In this document: positions 55,610-64,000 of the stretch, piece by piece | Numbering within the stretch: position 1 is the stretch's first letter | How the letters are laid out: each line of letters starts with the position of its first letter | Origin: Variovorax sp. S12S4 | Lineage (GTDB): Bacteria; Pseudomonadota; Gammaproteobacteria; Burkholderiales; Burkholderiaceae_C | DNA length: 64,000 nucleotides | Assembly (NCBI RefSeq): GCF_023195515.1 | Contig: NZ_JALPKR020000002.1 | Coordinates: 4,441,001 to 4,505,000, forward strand | Direction: 5' to 3' | Notes under the pieces: generated by a model | What the model saw: only the letters and a program-made list of their open reading frames with translations | Databases searched by the model: none | Told to the model about the DNA's origin: nothing | Made by a program: the position numbers and the translations under genes

Positions 55610-55644
55610 AAAAGCGCGTTGACCGGGAGGGTCAACGCGCTTTT
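55610..55644. terminator. Bidirectional terminator between the oxidoreductase gene and rho
   Basis: A 15-bp perfect stem (AAAAGCGCGTTGACC / GGTCAACGCGCTTTT) with a GGGAG loop. It begins 1 nt after the rightward stop and ends 17 nt after the leftward rho stop, with T-tracts on both strands. Confidence 0.92.
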
Positions 55645-55661
55645 GCGGTGAGCGTGGGAGC

Positions 55662-56927
55662 TCAGCCGCCGCGACGCATCATGTCGAAGAACTCGACATT
55701 CGTTTTCGTCGCCTTCATGTTCTTGAGCATCAGCTCCATCGACTCGATCTCGTCCATGTTGTACATGAGCTGGCGCAGGATGCGCGTCTTCTGCAGGATC
55801 TCGGGGGCGAGCAGCAGTTCTTCGCGGCGCGTGCCGCTGCGGTTGAGCTGGATCGACGGGAACACGCGCTTTTCGTACAGGCGGCGGTCCAGGTGGATTT
55901 CGGAGTTGCCGGTGCCCTTGAACTCTTCGAAGATCACTTCGTCCATGCGGCTGCCGGTATCGATCAGCGCGGTGCCGATGATGGTCAGCGAGCCGCCTTC
56001 TTCCACGTTGCGCGCCGCGCCCAGGAAGCGCTTGGGGCGCTGCAATGCGTTGGAGTCGACACCGCCGGTCAGCACCTTGCCCGACGAGGGCACGACGTTG
56101 TTGTAGGCGCGGGCAAGGCGGGTGATCGAGTCGAGCAGGATCACCACGTCCTTCTTGAGCTCGACCAGGCGCTTGGCGCGCTCGATCACCATTTCGGCCA
56201 CGTGCACGTGGCGCGCTGCGGGCTCGTCGAAGGTCGAGGCAATGACCTCGCCCTTCACGGTGCGCTGCATTTCGGTCACTTCTTCAGGCCGCTCGTCCAC
56301 CAGCAGCACCATCATGTGCACTTCGGGGTAGTTGGCGCTGATGGCGTGGGCGATGTGCTGCATCATCACCGTCTTGCCGCTCTTGGGCGGCGCCACCAGC
56401 AGGGCGCGCTGGCCTTTGCCGATGGGAGCGATGATGTCGATGATCCGGCCCGTGATGTTCTCGTCGCTCTTGATGCCGTCGCGCTCGAGCTTCATCTGCT
56501 CCTTGGGGAACAGCGGCGTCAGGTTCTCGAACATCACCTTGTGCTTGTTCTGCTCGGGCGGACCGTCGTTGACCTTGTCGAGCTTGGTCAGCGCGAAGTA
56601 GCGCTCGCCGTCCTTGGGCGTGCGCACTTCGCCTTCGATCATGTCGCCGGTGTGCAGGTTGAAGCGGCGCACCTGGCTCGGCGAGATGTAGATGTCGTCC
56701 GTGCTGGCGGTGAAGCTGGTGTCGGGGCTGCGCAGAAAACCGAAGCCGTCGGGCAGGATTTCGAGCACGCCGTCGGCGAAGACCTGCTCGCCGGCCTTGG
56801 CGCGCTTCTTGATGATCGCGAACATCAGCTCCTGCTTGCGCATGCGGCCGACGTTTTCGATCTCAAGCGCTTCAGCCTGCTTGAGGACTTCAGACACGTG
56901 GAGTGCCTTGAGTTCGTTTAAGTGCAT
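55662..56927 (-). CDS. rho: Transcription termination factor Rho
   Basis: A 421-residue RNA-dependent ATPase. N-terminal [29 protein letters not shown] helix bundle, the cold-shock RNA-binding fold [12 protein letters not shown], Walker [11 protein letters not shown] near 178, Walker [17 protein letters not shown] and the secondary RNA site loop [30 protein letters not shown]. The trxA-rho order is common in proteobacteria. Start at MHLNELK is standard. Confidence 0.98.
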   Translation of the reverse strand: MHLNELKALHVSEVLKQAEALEIENVGRMRKQELMFAIIKKRAKAGEQVFADGVLEILPDGFGFLRSPDTSFTASTDDIYISPSQVRRFNLHTGDMIEGEVRTPKDGERYFALTKLDKVNDGPPEQNKHKVMFENLTPLFPKEQMKLERDGIKSDENITGRIIDIIAPIGKGQRALLVAPPKSGKTVMMQHIAHAISANYPEVHMMVLLVDERPEEVTEMQRTVKGEVIASTFDEPAARHVHVAEMVIERAKRLVELKKDVVILLDSITRLARAYNNVVPSSGKVLTGGVDSNALQRPKRFLGAARNVEEGGSLTIIGTALIDTGSRMDEVIFEEFKGTGNSEIHLDRRLYEKRVFPSIQLNRSGTRREELLLAPEILQKTRILRQLMYNMDEIESMELMLKNMKATKTNVEFFDMMRRGG

Positions 56928-57061
56928 GGAATGACCCCTCGCGGGGTAATCGATCGGAAAACGGGGGGAGGTTAAACGTGAAGCGAGAACTGCTTCACTA
57001 ACCGGGGAACTCGAACCGGTTGCCTGGAAAGGGCCGGTGATCTGTGGGAGATTATGACAGG

Positions 57062-57097
57062 AAAAATCGTCCGGCCAACGCATTGCGCGCTGGCCGG
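57062..57097 (-). terminator. Probable terminator of trxA
   Basis: On the minus strand CCGGCCA and TGGCCGG enclose an inner GCGC/GCGT pair, followed by ACGATTTTT. It lies 10 nt after the trxA stop. Confidence 0.7.
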
Positions 57098-57107
57098 TTG
57101 AAATGTC

Positions 57108-57440
57108 TCAGGCGAGCTGCTGGTCGATGAAGGCCGTGAGTTGCGCCTTGCTCATGGCGCCGACCTTGGTGGCGGCCAGCTGGCCGTCCTTGAACAGCAT
57201 GAGCGTGGGGATGCCGCGGATGCCGAACTTGGCCGGGATGTCGCGGTTTTCGTCCACGTTGAGCTTGGCGATCTGCAGCTTGCCTTCGTAGGCGGTCGAC
57301 ACTTCATCCAGGATGGGTGCGATCATCTTGCAGGGGCCGCACCATTCGGCCCAGTAGTCGACCAGCACGGGCTGGCTGGACTTGAGCACGTCGGCTTCGA
57401 AGGAAGAATCGGAGATGTGTTTGATCAGGTCGCTGGCCAT
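57108..57440 (-). CDS. trxA: Thioredoxin 1
   Basis: A 110-residue protein with the active site [15 protein letters not shown] (Cys at about 34 and 37) and the cis-proline segment [13 protein letters not shown]. It is the general protein disulfide reductant and possible donor for the ArsC-type reductase in this window. It lies upstream of rho on the same strand with a terminator between them. Confidence 0.97.
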   Translation of the reverse strand: MASDLIKHISDSSFEADVLKSSQPVLVDYWAEWCGPCKMIAPILDEVSTAYEGKLQIAKLNVDENRDIPAKFGIRGIPTLMLFKDGQLAATKVGAMSKAQLTAFIDQQLA

Positions 57441-57598
57441 GTGATGTGTCCTTGTGCGCGGAGAGTTTCGGTGCAGCTAAAGTGCTGGTCATTGTGACAG
57501 AAACCAAGGGGTGGGGTGCCGTGCGGGAACGCTATGGCGCCGATAGCAAAAGCCCGTTGCGCGTCGCGCCCCCACGCCCTCCAACCCCTCGATAGAAC

Positions 57599-60195
57599 AT
57601 GAACGAAGGCCACCCCGTCCAGGCCCTGTGGTGCGACCCCGCCGACGGCGTGGTTGCCCGCATTGCCGCCGCTATTGCAAAGCGGCAGCTGCACGCGGCG
57701 CGCACCGTGGTGCTGGTGCCCTATGCGCAGCTCATGGGAGTTGCGCGCGGCATGTGGGGGCGCTGCGGCAGCGCGGGCTTCGTGCCGCGGTTCGAAACCA
57801 CGCGCAACTGGGCGCGCAGCTCGGGCGGTTTTTTGCCCACGGGCTACGACATCGCGTTCGACATGGCGCGCGACCTGGTCACGGCCCAGGCGCTGCTGTC
57901 GCAGGCCGGCTTTGCCGCCGAACGCTTTGCGCTCGCGGGCCGGGTGGTCGAGCTGGCCTACCAGCTGGCTCCGCTGGCGGCCGCCGCGTTACCGCAAGAG
58001 CGCGGCGGCGAATGGGCGCAGAAGGCGGCCCACGTGGCCGAAGCGGGCAGCGAGTCGGAGTGGTTCCGCATCGAAAGCGCGCTGATCCGCGTTGCGGTGG
58101 CCTGGGCCGCCAACTCTGGCTATGCCACCGATGTGCTGCTGCGCGAGAGCGTGCGCACGCAGGTCGATGCGATCATCGTGCTCGAGGGCTTCCAGACCGA
58201 TCCGCTCACGCAGACGCTGTGCAACCTGTGGGGCGATCGCGCGATTCATCTCTCGCTGGTGCCCACGGCGCCGCCCGCCGCGGCCGCCAGCGCGCACATT
58301 GCCGACGACCCGGAGGACGAGGCGGAACTGGCCGCCGCCTGCGTGTTGCGGCACCTGGCAGAGGGTCGCGCGCCGGTCGCGCTCATCACCACCGACCGCG
58401 CGCTCACGCGGCGCATCGGCGCGCAGCTCCAGGCGCACGGCATCACGGCGCACGACGAAACCGGCTGGAAGCTTTCCACCACGCGCGCCGCCGCCACCGT
58501 GATGAGCGCGCTGCGCGCCTGTGCGCACGACGCGGGCAGCGACCAGGTGCTCGAGTGGCTCAAGAGCAGCGTCGACGGCGATGCGCTCGCCGTGCAGGCG
58601 CTCGAGGCGCGGCTGCGGCGCGAGGGCGTGCGCGAGTGGGCTGCCTGGTGCGGGCAGGCCGCGCGCAGCGAAAAGCCGCAAGACATCGCATTGCTGCCCT
58701 TCACCGAAGCCGTCGAAGGCCGCCGCATGGCCATGGCCCGTTCCAGGCCGCTTGCACACTGGCTCCGGGCCCTGCGCGAGCTGCTCGAAGCCGGCGGGCA
58801 GTGGGAGCCGCTCGCCGCCGACATGGCCGGTGGCAAGGTGATCGGTGCCCTGTGGCTCGATGCCGGCGCGCACGGCGACGACGACGAATTTCCAGGCGGG
58901 CGCCACACGCTGGCCGAGTTCACCGCCTGGGCGCGCGACGTGCTCGAAGACGCCAGCTTCGTGCCGCCAGCCGGCGGCGACGTGCCTCAGGTGGTGGTGC
59001 TGCCGCTGCACCAGCTGCTGGGGCGCGCATTCGGCGCGGTGGTCATTCCAGGCTGCGACGACCGGCGCCTGCCTGCCTCGCCCGAGCCGCCCGGCAACTG
59101 GAGCGCTGTCCAGCGCGCCGAACTGGGCTTGCCCGCGCGCGAAACGCTCGAGGCCGCGCAGCGTTCGGCCTGGGCCGCGGCCTTGTGCAACCCTTGCTGC
59201 GAATTGCTGTGGCGCCAGTCCGATGCGAGCGGCGAGCCGGTGCGGCCGAGTCCGCTGGTGCAGGCGCTGCAGCTCGACCATGCGCTGCAAATGGCGCCGG
59301 ATCCGCGCACGCCGCGCGAGGTTGCGGTGCAGCCGACCGCCTATCCGACACCTTCTGGAGCGCTGCTGCCGCTGCGGAACATTTCGACCAGCGTCTACGA
59401 AGACCTGCGCCGCTGCCCCTACCGCTTCTTCGCTTTGCGGCAGCTGGGCCTTCGCAGCGCCGACGAGCTCGACGCCGAGGTCGACAAGCGCGACTTCGGC
59501 AACTGGCTGCATGCCGTGCTGGGCCACTTTCATGAGGCGCTGAAGGAAACCCCCACCAATGCGATGGCGGAACGCGTGGCGTACATCACCGCCGCGGCCG
59601 AGCGCGCCACGCACGAGTTCGCTCTCTCCGATGCCGAGTTCCTGCCGTTCGCCGCGGCATGGCCGGCGGTGCGCGACGGCTACCTGCAGTGGCTCGCCGG
59701 GCATGAGGCAAGCGGTGCGGTGTTCGCCGAATCGGAACCGTGGATGGAGCAGCCGTTGAGCAACCTGCAACTGGTCGGCCGCTTGGACCGCATCGACCGC
59801 ATGCCCGATGGGCAGGCCTTCGTGATCGACTACAAGACTGAATCGGCCGCGGTCACCAAGGAGCGCGTGAAGGATCCGACCGAGGACACGCAGCTGGCCT
59901 TCTATGCCGCGCTGGTGGCCGACGACACGCTGCGTGCCGCCTACGTGAATGTCGGCGAGAAGTCGTCCGGCACGCAAACCGTCGAGCAACCCGTGGTGGT
60001 GGAGGCGCGCGATGCGCTGGTCGCGGGCATCCTCGATGATTTCACGCGCATTGCCGAGGGTGCGGCGCTTCCGCCACTGGGGAGGGCGCCATCTGCGACT
60101 ACTGCGCCGCACGGGGGCTTTGCAGAAAAGACTTCTGGGAGATCGAACAACCTCCGCCTTCGACTGAAGCTGCGGCTGGAGGCCCTGCCCAATGA
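57599..60195 (+). pseudogene. AddB-like PD-(D/E)XK nuclease of a helicase-nuclease pair, 3'-end frameshift
   Basis: A 865-residue protein once corrected. The N-terminus holds a degenerate helicase-like fold (no Walker A). The C-terminal nuclease shows LRRCPYRFFALRQLGL, then GRLDRIDRMPDGQAFVIDYKTES with catalytic Asp and Lys. In the given frame the end degenerates after LPPLG and would run to 60652 through the next gene. One extra G in the G4 run at 60079-60082 gives GEGAICDYCAARGLCRKDFW; the CX2CX5C plus the earlier LRRC Cys make the iron-sulfur staple of AddB. The corrected stop overlaps the next start by 3 nt. It resects double-strand breaks with the AddA-like partner. Confidence 0.85.
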
Positions 60196-63100
60196 ACGGC
60201 GCCGCCTACGAACACAACGGCCGGCACGTCACGCGCGAGGCCTTCTACACCGTCGCCTGCGATCCGCGTCGCTCCGTTGCGGTCGAAGCCTGCGCCGGCG
60301 CAGGCAAGACCTGGATGCTGGTGTCCCGCATCTTGCGCGCGCTGCTCGAAGAGGGCGAATCCGCCTGCGAGCCGCACGAGATCCTGGCGATTACCTTCAC
60401 CAAGAAGGCCGCTGGAGAAATGCGGGAACGGCTCGACCAATGGCTGGAGCAGTTCGCCGAGCGCAGCCCCGAAGAACTGGTGCACGAGCTCGTCATGCGC
60501 GGTGTCGATCCCGCGGCCGCACTTGCCGCCGTCCCGCGCCTGAAAGGCCTCTACAGGCGCTTGCTCGAAGGCGGCCGGCCGGTGCAGTTTCGTACCTTCC
60601 ATGCCTGGTTTGCAGGGCTGTTGCGCAACGCGCCACTGGCGGTATTGCGTGAACTCGGCCTGCCTGCGAACTACGAACTGCTCGAAGACGATGCCGAGGC
60701 GCGCGCGCGCACCTGGCGGCCCTTCTTCGAGGCCGTGACGGCCGACAAGGAGGCGCTGGCCGACTACTACGCCGTCGTGGCCACCTACGGCCGCTCGCAG
60801 ACCGCCAAGGCCCTGGGCGAAGCGCTCACGCGCCGCGTCGAGTTTGCGCTGTCCGACCCGGCGTCGGCGGTGCAGCACTTCAGCGCCATGCATCCTTCGC
60901 TCCGAGGCCTGGACGAGCCGACCGATGCCTTGAGTGGAGACCTTGTCAGGCGCCGCTGGCTCGATCGCGCCGCCGCGCTCGGCCGCGAGGCCAACAAGAC
61001 GCCGCAGAAGGCCGCCGAGGCGATCATCGACGTGTTCGGCACCGGCGAGCCGCCGAGCGAATCGCGTGCCGCCGCCTTGGCGCACCTGCGCAAGAATTTC
61101 TTCGTCGCGACGGAAGACCGGCTCACCAAGAACCTGCAGAAATTCCCCGCCGCGCAAGAAGCCGAAGCCGAGCTCCAGACCCTGTGCATGGCGCAGGCCC
61201 AGCACGCGGCGTGGCTCTACCAGCAGCGCATGACGCGCCTCACGCGCATCCTCGTCTCCGCGTTTGCCGATGTGAAGCGCGCGCACGGCTGGGTCGACAT
61301 GAACGACGTCGAGCAGGCCGCGCAACTGCTGCTGGGCCAGTCGGCGCTGTCGGGCTGGGTGCAAGAGCGGCTCGATGCCCGCATCGCCCATCTGTTGATC
61401 GACGAGTTCCAGGACACCAACCCGTTGCAGTGGCAGGCGCTCTACGGCTGGCTCAGTGCCTACACCGGCGCGGGCGGCAAGGCGCCGCGCGTCTTCATCG
61501 TGGGCGATCCGAAGCAGAGCATCTACCGCTTTCGCCGCGCCGAGCCGCAGGTGTTCATTGCCGCGAAGAAGTTCGTGCGCGAAGGCTTGGGCGGCGAACT
61601 GCTCAACTGCGATCACACCCACCGCAACGCGCGTGCGGTGGTCGGCCTTGTCAACCAGGCGATGCTCGCCGCGCAGGACGCGGGCGAGTTCGACGGCTAC
61701 CGCGCGCACACCACCGAGCGCAACGACGAGGGCGAACTGCTCAAGCTCCCGCCTATCGACCGCGATGCGGTCAGCACGGCCGCAGCCGCACCTGCCGACG
61801 ACGGCATGCTGCATTGGCGCGACAGCCTCGTGACGCCGCGCGTGCTGCCCGAAGAGCAATTGCTGCAAAAGGAATGCGAGCAGGCCGCACGCTGGGTGGC
61901 GCAGCGCATTGCCGACGGCACGCCGCCGCGGCAGATCATGGTGCTGGCGCGCCGCCGCAACCGTCTATCCGCCATGCAGGACGCGCTGCGTCAGCGGCAC
62001 ATTCCCGTGCAGCAGCCCGAAAAGAACGAGCTGCACGATGCGCCTGAAGTGCAGGACGTGGTCGCGCTGATTGATGCGCTGGTCTCGCCCGCGCACGACC
62101 TCTCCCTGGCACGTGCGCTCAAGTCACCGCTGTTCGGCATCGGCGACGACGCACTGGTGCAGTTGGCGCTGCGCCAGCGCGAGCACCCCTCTGTGAGCTG
62201 GTTCGCGCTGATCCAGAAGGGCGAAGGCTTGCCGCCGGAACTGGTCGAGGCGGGCGCCAAGCTCAAGCAATGGCGGCGCTGGCTTGCTGCGTTGCCACCG
62301 CACGATGCGCTCGATGCGATCTTTCACGACGGCGATGTGCTCGCCAGGTTCGGCGCCGCCATGCCTTCGGCCATGCGCCAGAGTGCCTTGGCCAATCTGC
62401 GGGGGCTGCTGGCGGCATCGCTGGAGATCGAAGGCGCGCGCTACGCCACGCCTTATGCGCTGGTGCGCGCATTGCGGGCCGGGGGCGTCAGGGCGCCGTC
62501 CGTCGCCGTGCCCGATGCGGTGCAACTGCTTACCGTGCACGGTGCCAAGGGCCTCGAGGCCGACACCGTGCTGATGCTCGACTGCGACGCGCCGCCGCCG
62601 CGCGCCCAGACCATGGGCGTGCTGGTCGAATGGAAGGGCAGCGACAGTGCGCCCACGCGTTTCGTGTTCCTGGCGAGCGAGAAAACACCGCCGGGCTGCG
62701 CCACCACGTTGCTCGAAGAAGAACAGCGCGCGCGCCACCGCGAAGAGCTCAATGGTCTTTACGTCGCAACCACCCGGGCGCGCGAGCGCCTTGTGCTGTC
62801 GTCGGTGCAGCCGGCCCGCGCCAACGAGGGCAGCTGGTGGTCGCGGCTCGAGTCGATGTGCGAACCGGCCGAAGCCGATGAGCCGCTGATCGTGTTGCCG
62901 GTGGCTTCCGGTGCGGGCAGCTTCCCGATGAAGCAGATGCCCACGCTCGCGCCGACCGTCAAGGAACCCGTGGTTATCAAGAAAGCCGCCGACGCCACGG
63001 TCGATGCGCGCGCTGCCGCGTTCGGCCAGGCGATGCACCGTCTGCTCGAATGGGCCGAGCCGGGCGAGCCGCTGCCGGCCGCGCATGTGCGCGCCGCGGC

Positions 63101-63452
63101 GCGCGAGTTCTTGCTCGACGCGCAGCAGGCACGCGGCGCCGCGGTGCTCGCCGAGCGCATTCGCGGCGGCGCCGGCGCATGGGCTTGGAATGAGCGCATG
63201 ATCGACTGGCACGGCAATGAAGTCACCCTGGTGCACGAGGGCGAAACGCTGCGCATCGACCGGCTGGTGCGCGAGCGCGCCACCGGTGCCTGGTGGATCC
63301 TCGACTACAAATCTGCCGCCCGCCCTGAGCGCGACGCGGCACTCATCGCACAGATGCAGCGCTACCGCGCGGCTGTGCAACATGCCTATCCCGGTGCCAC
63401 GGTGCGCGCCGCGTTCCTGACCGGGCAGGGCGAACTGGTAAATCTCGAATGA
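60192..63452 (+). CDS. AddA-like UvrD-type helicase-nuclease
   Basis: A 1086-residue superfamily 1 helicase: Walker A VEACAGAGKTWML near residue 35, ITFTKKAAGEMRERL, Walker B HLLIDEFQDTNPLQW near 400, VGDPKQSIYRFRRAEP, and LLTVHGAKGLEADTVLMLD with VATTRARERL near 850. A PD-(D/E)XK nuclease domain closes the protein (RIDRLVRERATGAWWILDYKSAARPE). With the upstream nuclease gene it forms an AddAB-type machine for recombinational repair and degradation of foreign linear DNA. Start overlaps the corrected AddB-like stop. Confidence 0.93.
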   Translation: MNGAAYEHNGRHVTREAFYTVACDPRRSVAVEACAGAGKTWMLVSRILRALLEEGESACEPHEILAITFTKKAAGEMRERLDQWLEQFAERSPEELVHELVMRGVDPAAALAAVPRLKGLYRRLLEGGRPVQFRTFHAWFAGLLRNAPLAVLRELGLPANYELLEDDAEARARTWRPFFEAVTADKEALADYYAVVATYGRSQTAKALGEALTRRVEFALSDPASAVQHFSAMHPSLRGLDEPTDALSGDLVRRRWLDRAAALGREANKTPQKAAEAIIDVFGTGEPPSESRAAALAHLRKNFFVATEDRLTKNLQKFPAAQEAEAELQTLCMAQAQHAAWLYQQRMTRLTRILVSAFADVKRAHGWVDMNDVEQAAQLLLGQSALSGWVQERLDARIAHLLIDEFQDTNPLQWQALYGWLSAYTGAGGKAPRVFIVGDPKQSIYRFRRAEPQVFIAAKKFVREGLGGELLNCDHTHRNARAVVGLVNQAMLAAQDAGEFDGYRAHTTERNDEGELLKLPPIDRDAVSTAAAAPADDGMLHWRDSLVTPRVLPEEQLLQKECEQAARWVAQRIADGTPPRQIMVLARRRNRLSAMQDALRQRHIPVQQPEKNELHDAPEVQDVVALIDALVSPAHDLSLARALKSPLFGIGDDALVQLALRQREHPSVSWFALIQKGEGLPPELVEAGAKLKQWRRWLAALPPHDALDAIFHDGDVLARFGAAMPSAMRQSALANLRGLLAASLEIEGARYATPYALVRALRAGGVRAPSVAVPDAVQLLTVHGAKGLEADTVLMLDCDAPPPRAQTMGVLVEWKGSDSAPTRFVFLASEKTPPGCATTLLEEEQRARHREELNGLYVATTRARERLVLSSVQPARANEGSWWSRLESMCEPAEADEPLIVLPVASGAGSFPMKQMPTLAPTVKEPVVIKKAADATVDARAAAFGQAMHRLLEWAEPGEPLPAAHVRAAAREFLLDAQQARGAAVLAERIRGGAGAWAWNERMIDWHGNEVTLVHEGETLRIDRLVRERATGAWWILDYKSAARPERDAALIAQMQRYRAAVQHAYPGATVRAAFLTGQGELVNLE

Positions 63453-64000
63453 CTCTTTCCCATACCGTCGCCGTCATCGGCGGCGGACCTGCCGGCCTCA
63501 TGGCGGCCGAAGTCTTGAGCGCGTCCGGCGTGCAGGTGCACGTGTACGACGCCATGCCCTCGGTGGGCCGCAAGTTCCTGTTGGCCGGCCGTGGCGGGCT
63601 CAACCTTACGCACTCCGAGCCCTTCGACATCTTCATGAGCCGGTTTGGCGACCGGCGCGCGCAGCTCGAACCCATGCTCACCCAGTTCGGCCCGGAGCAG
63701 GTGCGCCAATGGGCAGCGGGCCTGGGCATCGAGACCTTCGTCGGCACCTCGGGCCGCGTCTTCCCGACCGACATGAAAGCCGCGCCGTTGCTGCGTGCAT
63801 GGCTGCAGCGGCTGCGCGCAGCGGGCGTGCAGTTTCATATGCGCCATCGCTGGCTTGTGGGCGGAGATGAGCCGATCGCTGCGGCTTCGCTGCGGTTCGC
63901 CACCCCGGCAGGCGAGGCCGCCGTGAAGGCCGATGCGGTAGTGCTCGCGCTCGGTGGTGCCAGTTGGGCGCGGCTGGGCTCCGATGGCGCTTGGGCGCCG
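63449..64000 (+). CDS. BaiN/HI0933-type NAD(P)/FAD-dependent oxidoreductase (3' truncated by window edge)
   Basis: The first 184 codons of a flavoprotein. FAD motif VAVIGGGPAGLMAAEVLSASG, then VGRKFLLAGRGGLNLTHSEP, the signature of the HI0933/BaiN family (TIGR03862-like group), and GRVFPTDMKAAPLLRAWL. The physiological substrate of the family is unclear. ATG overlaps the AddA-like stop (ATGA), so it is cotranscribed, although a functional link to DNA repair is not evident. Confidence 0.9.
   Translation, partial: MTLSHTVAVIGGGPAGLMAAEVLSASGVQVHVYDAMPSVGRKFLLAGRGGLNLTHSEPFDIFMSRFGDRRAQLEPMLTQFGPEQVRQWAAGLGIETFVGTSGRVFPTDMKAAPLLRAWLQRLRAAGVQFHMRHRWLVGGDEPIAAASLRFATPAGEAAVKADAVVLALGGASWARLGSDGAWAP

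Overview
The window is GC-rich chromosomal DNA from a betaproteobacterium, most likely a Variovorax-like member of the Comamonadaceae. This rests on gene content and order rather than any database search: the ppk-sixA / ppx / pstSCAB-phoU-phoB-phoR block, rho next to trxA, a tripartite-tricarboxylate (Bug) receptor beside a tartrate/D-malate dehydrogenase, and many LysR regulators. I see no rRNA, CRISPR array, insertion sequence or prophage.

Layout. 1-10 kb: end of a YgiQ-type radical SAM gene, a DUF1294 membrane protein, a secreted unknown, a phytase-like lipoprotein, a CoA-transferase/dienoyl-CoA-reductase-like pair, a GST, a DUF488 protein, a PhoX-type phosphatase and an enoyl-CoA hydratase. 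10-21 kb: small-molecule catabolism and regulators (D-amino-acid lyase family, LysR plus tartrate dehydrogenase plus Bug receptor, an ABM/DUF1330 triple-domain protein, AraC, two sibling LysR genes, cupin plus CMD proteins, MarR plus SDR with a clear operator). 22-27 kb: a two-component system followed by ArnC-like, ArnT-like and PAP2 genes, which looks like an envelope lipid modification operon. 27-30 kb: an unusual cassette of subtilisin-like protease, 83-residue protein and DNA/RNA non-specific endonuclease. 30-38 kb: ArsC, an arginase-fold protein with altered metal ligands, a hybrid histidine kinase, a DUF6130-like protein, tRNA-Arg(TCT), tRNA-Pro(TGG), a YfcG-type GST, a cNMP-binding/TrxR-like fusion and an OlsB-like acyltransferase. 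38-51 kb: the phosphate block. 51-54 kb: MATE transporter and membrane glycosyltransferase. 54-64 kb: bL31, Gfo/Idh/MocA, rho, trxA, an AddB-like/AddA-like pair and the start of a BaiN-type flavoprotein.

Phosphate is the main theme. Pho boxes (7-nt half-sites at 11-nt period) lie before ppk, on both strands between ppx and pstS, and, more weakly, before the phytase-like lipoprotein. The genes cover uptake (PstSCAB), signalling (PhoU/PhoB/PhoR), polyphosphate synthesis and breakdown (Ppk/Ppx), organic-P scavenging (PhoX, phytase-like) and possibly phosphorus-free ornithine lipids (OlsB-like).

The most striking property of the sequence is that twelve genes are broken or lose their N- or C-terminus in ways that are all repaired by adding one base (two in two genes), mostly in short G or C runs. 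I read this as a systematic homopolymer-deletion problem in the assembly rather than twelve real pseudogenes. The frame-corrected products are described in each entry.
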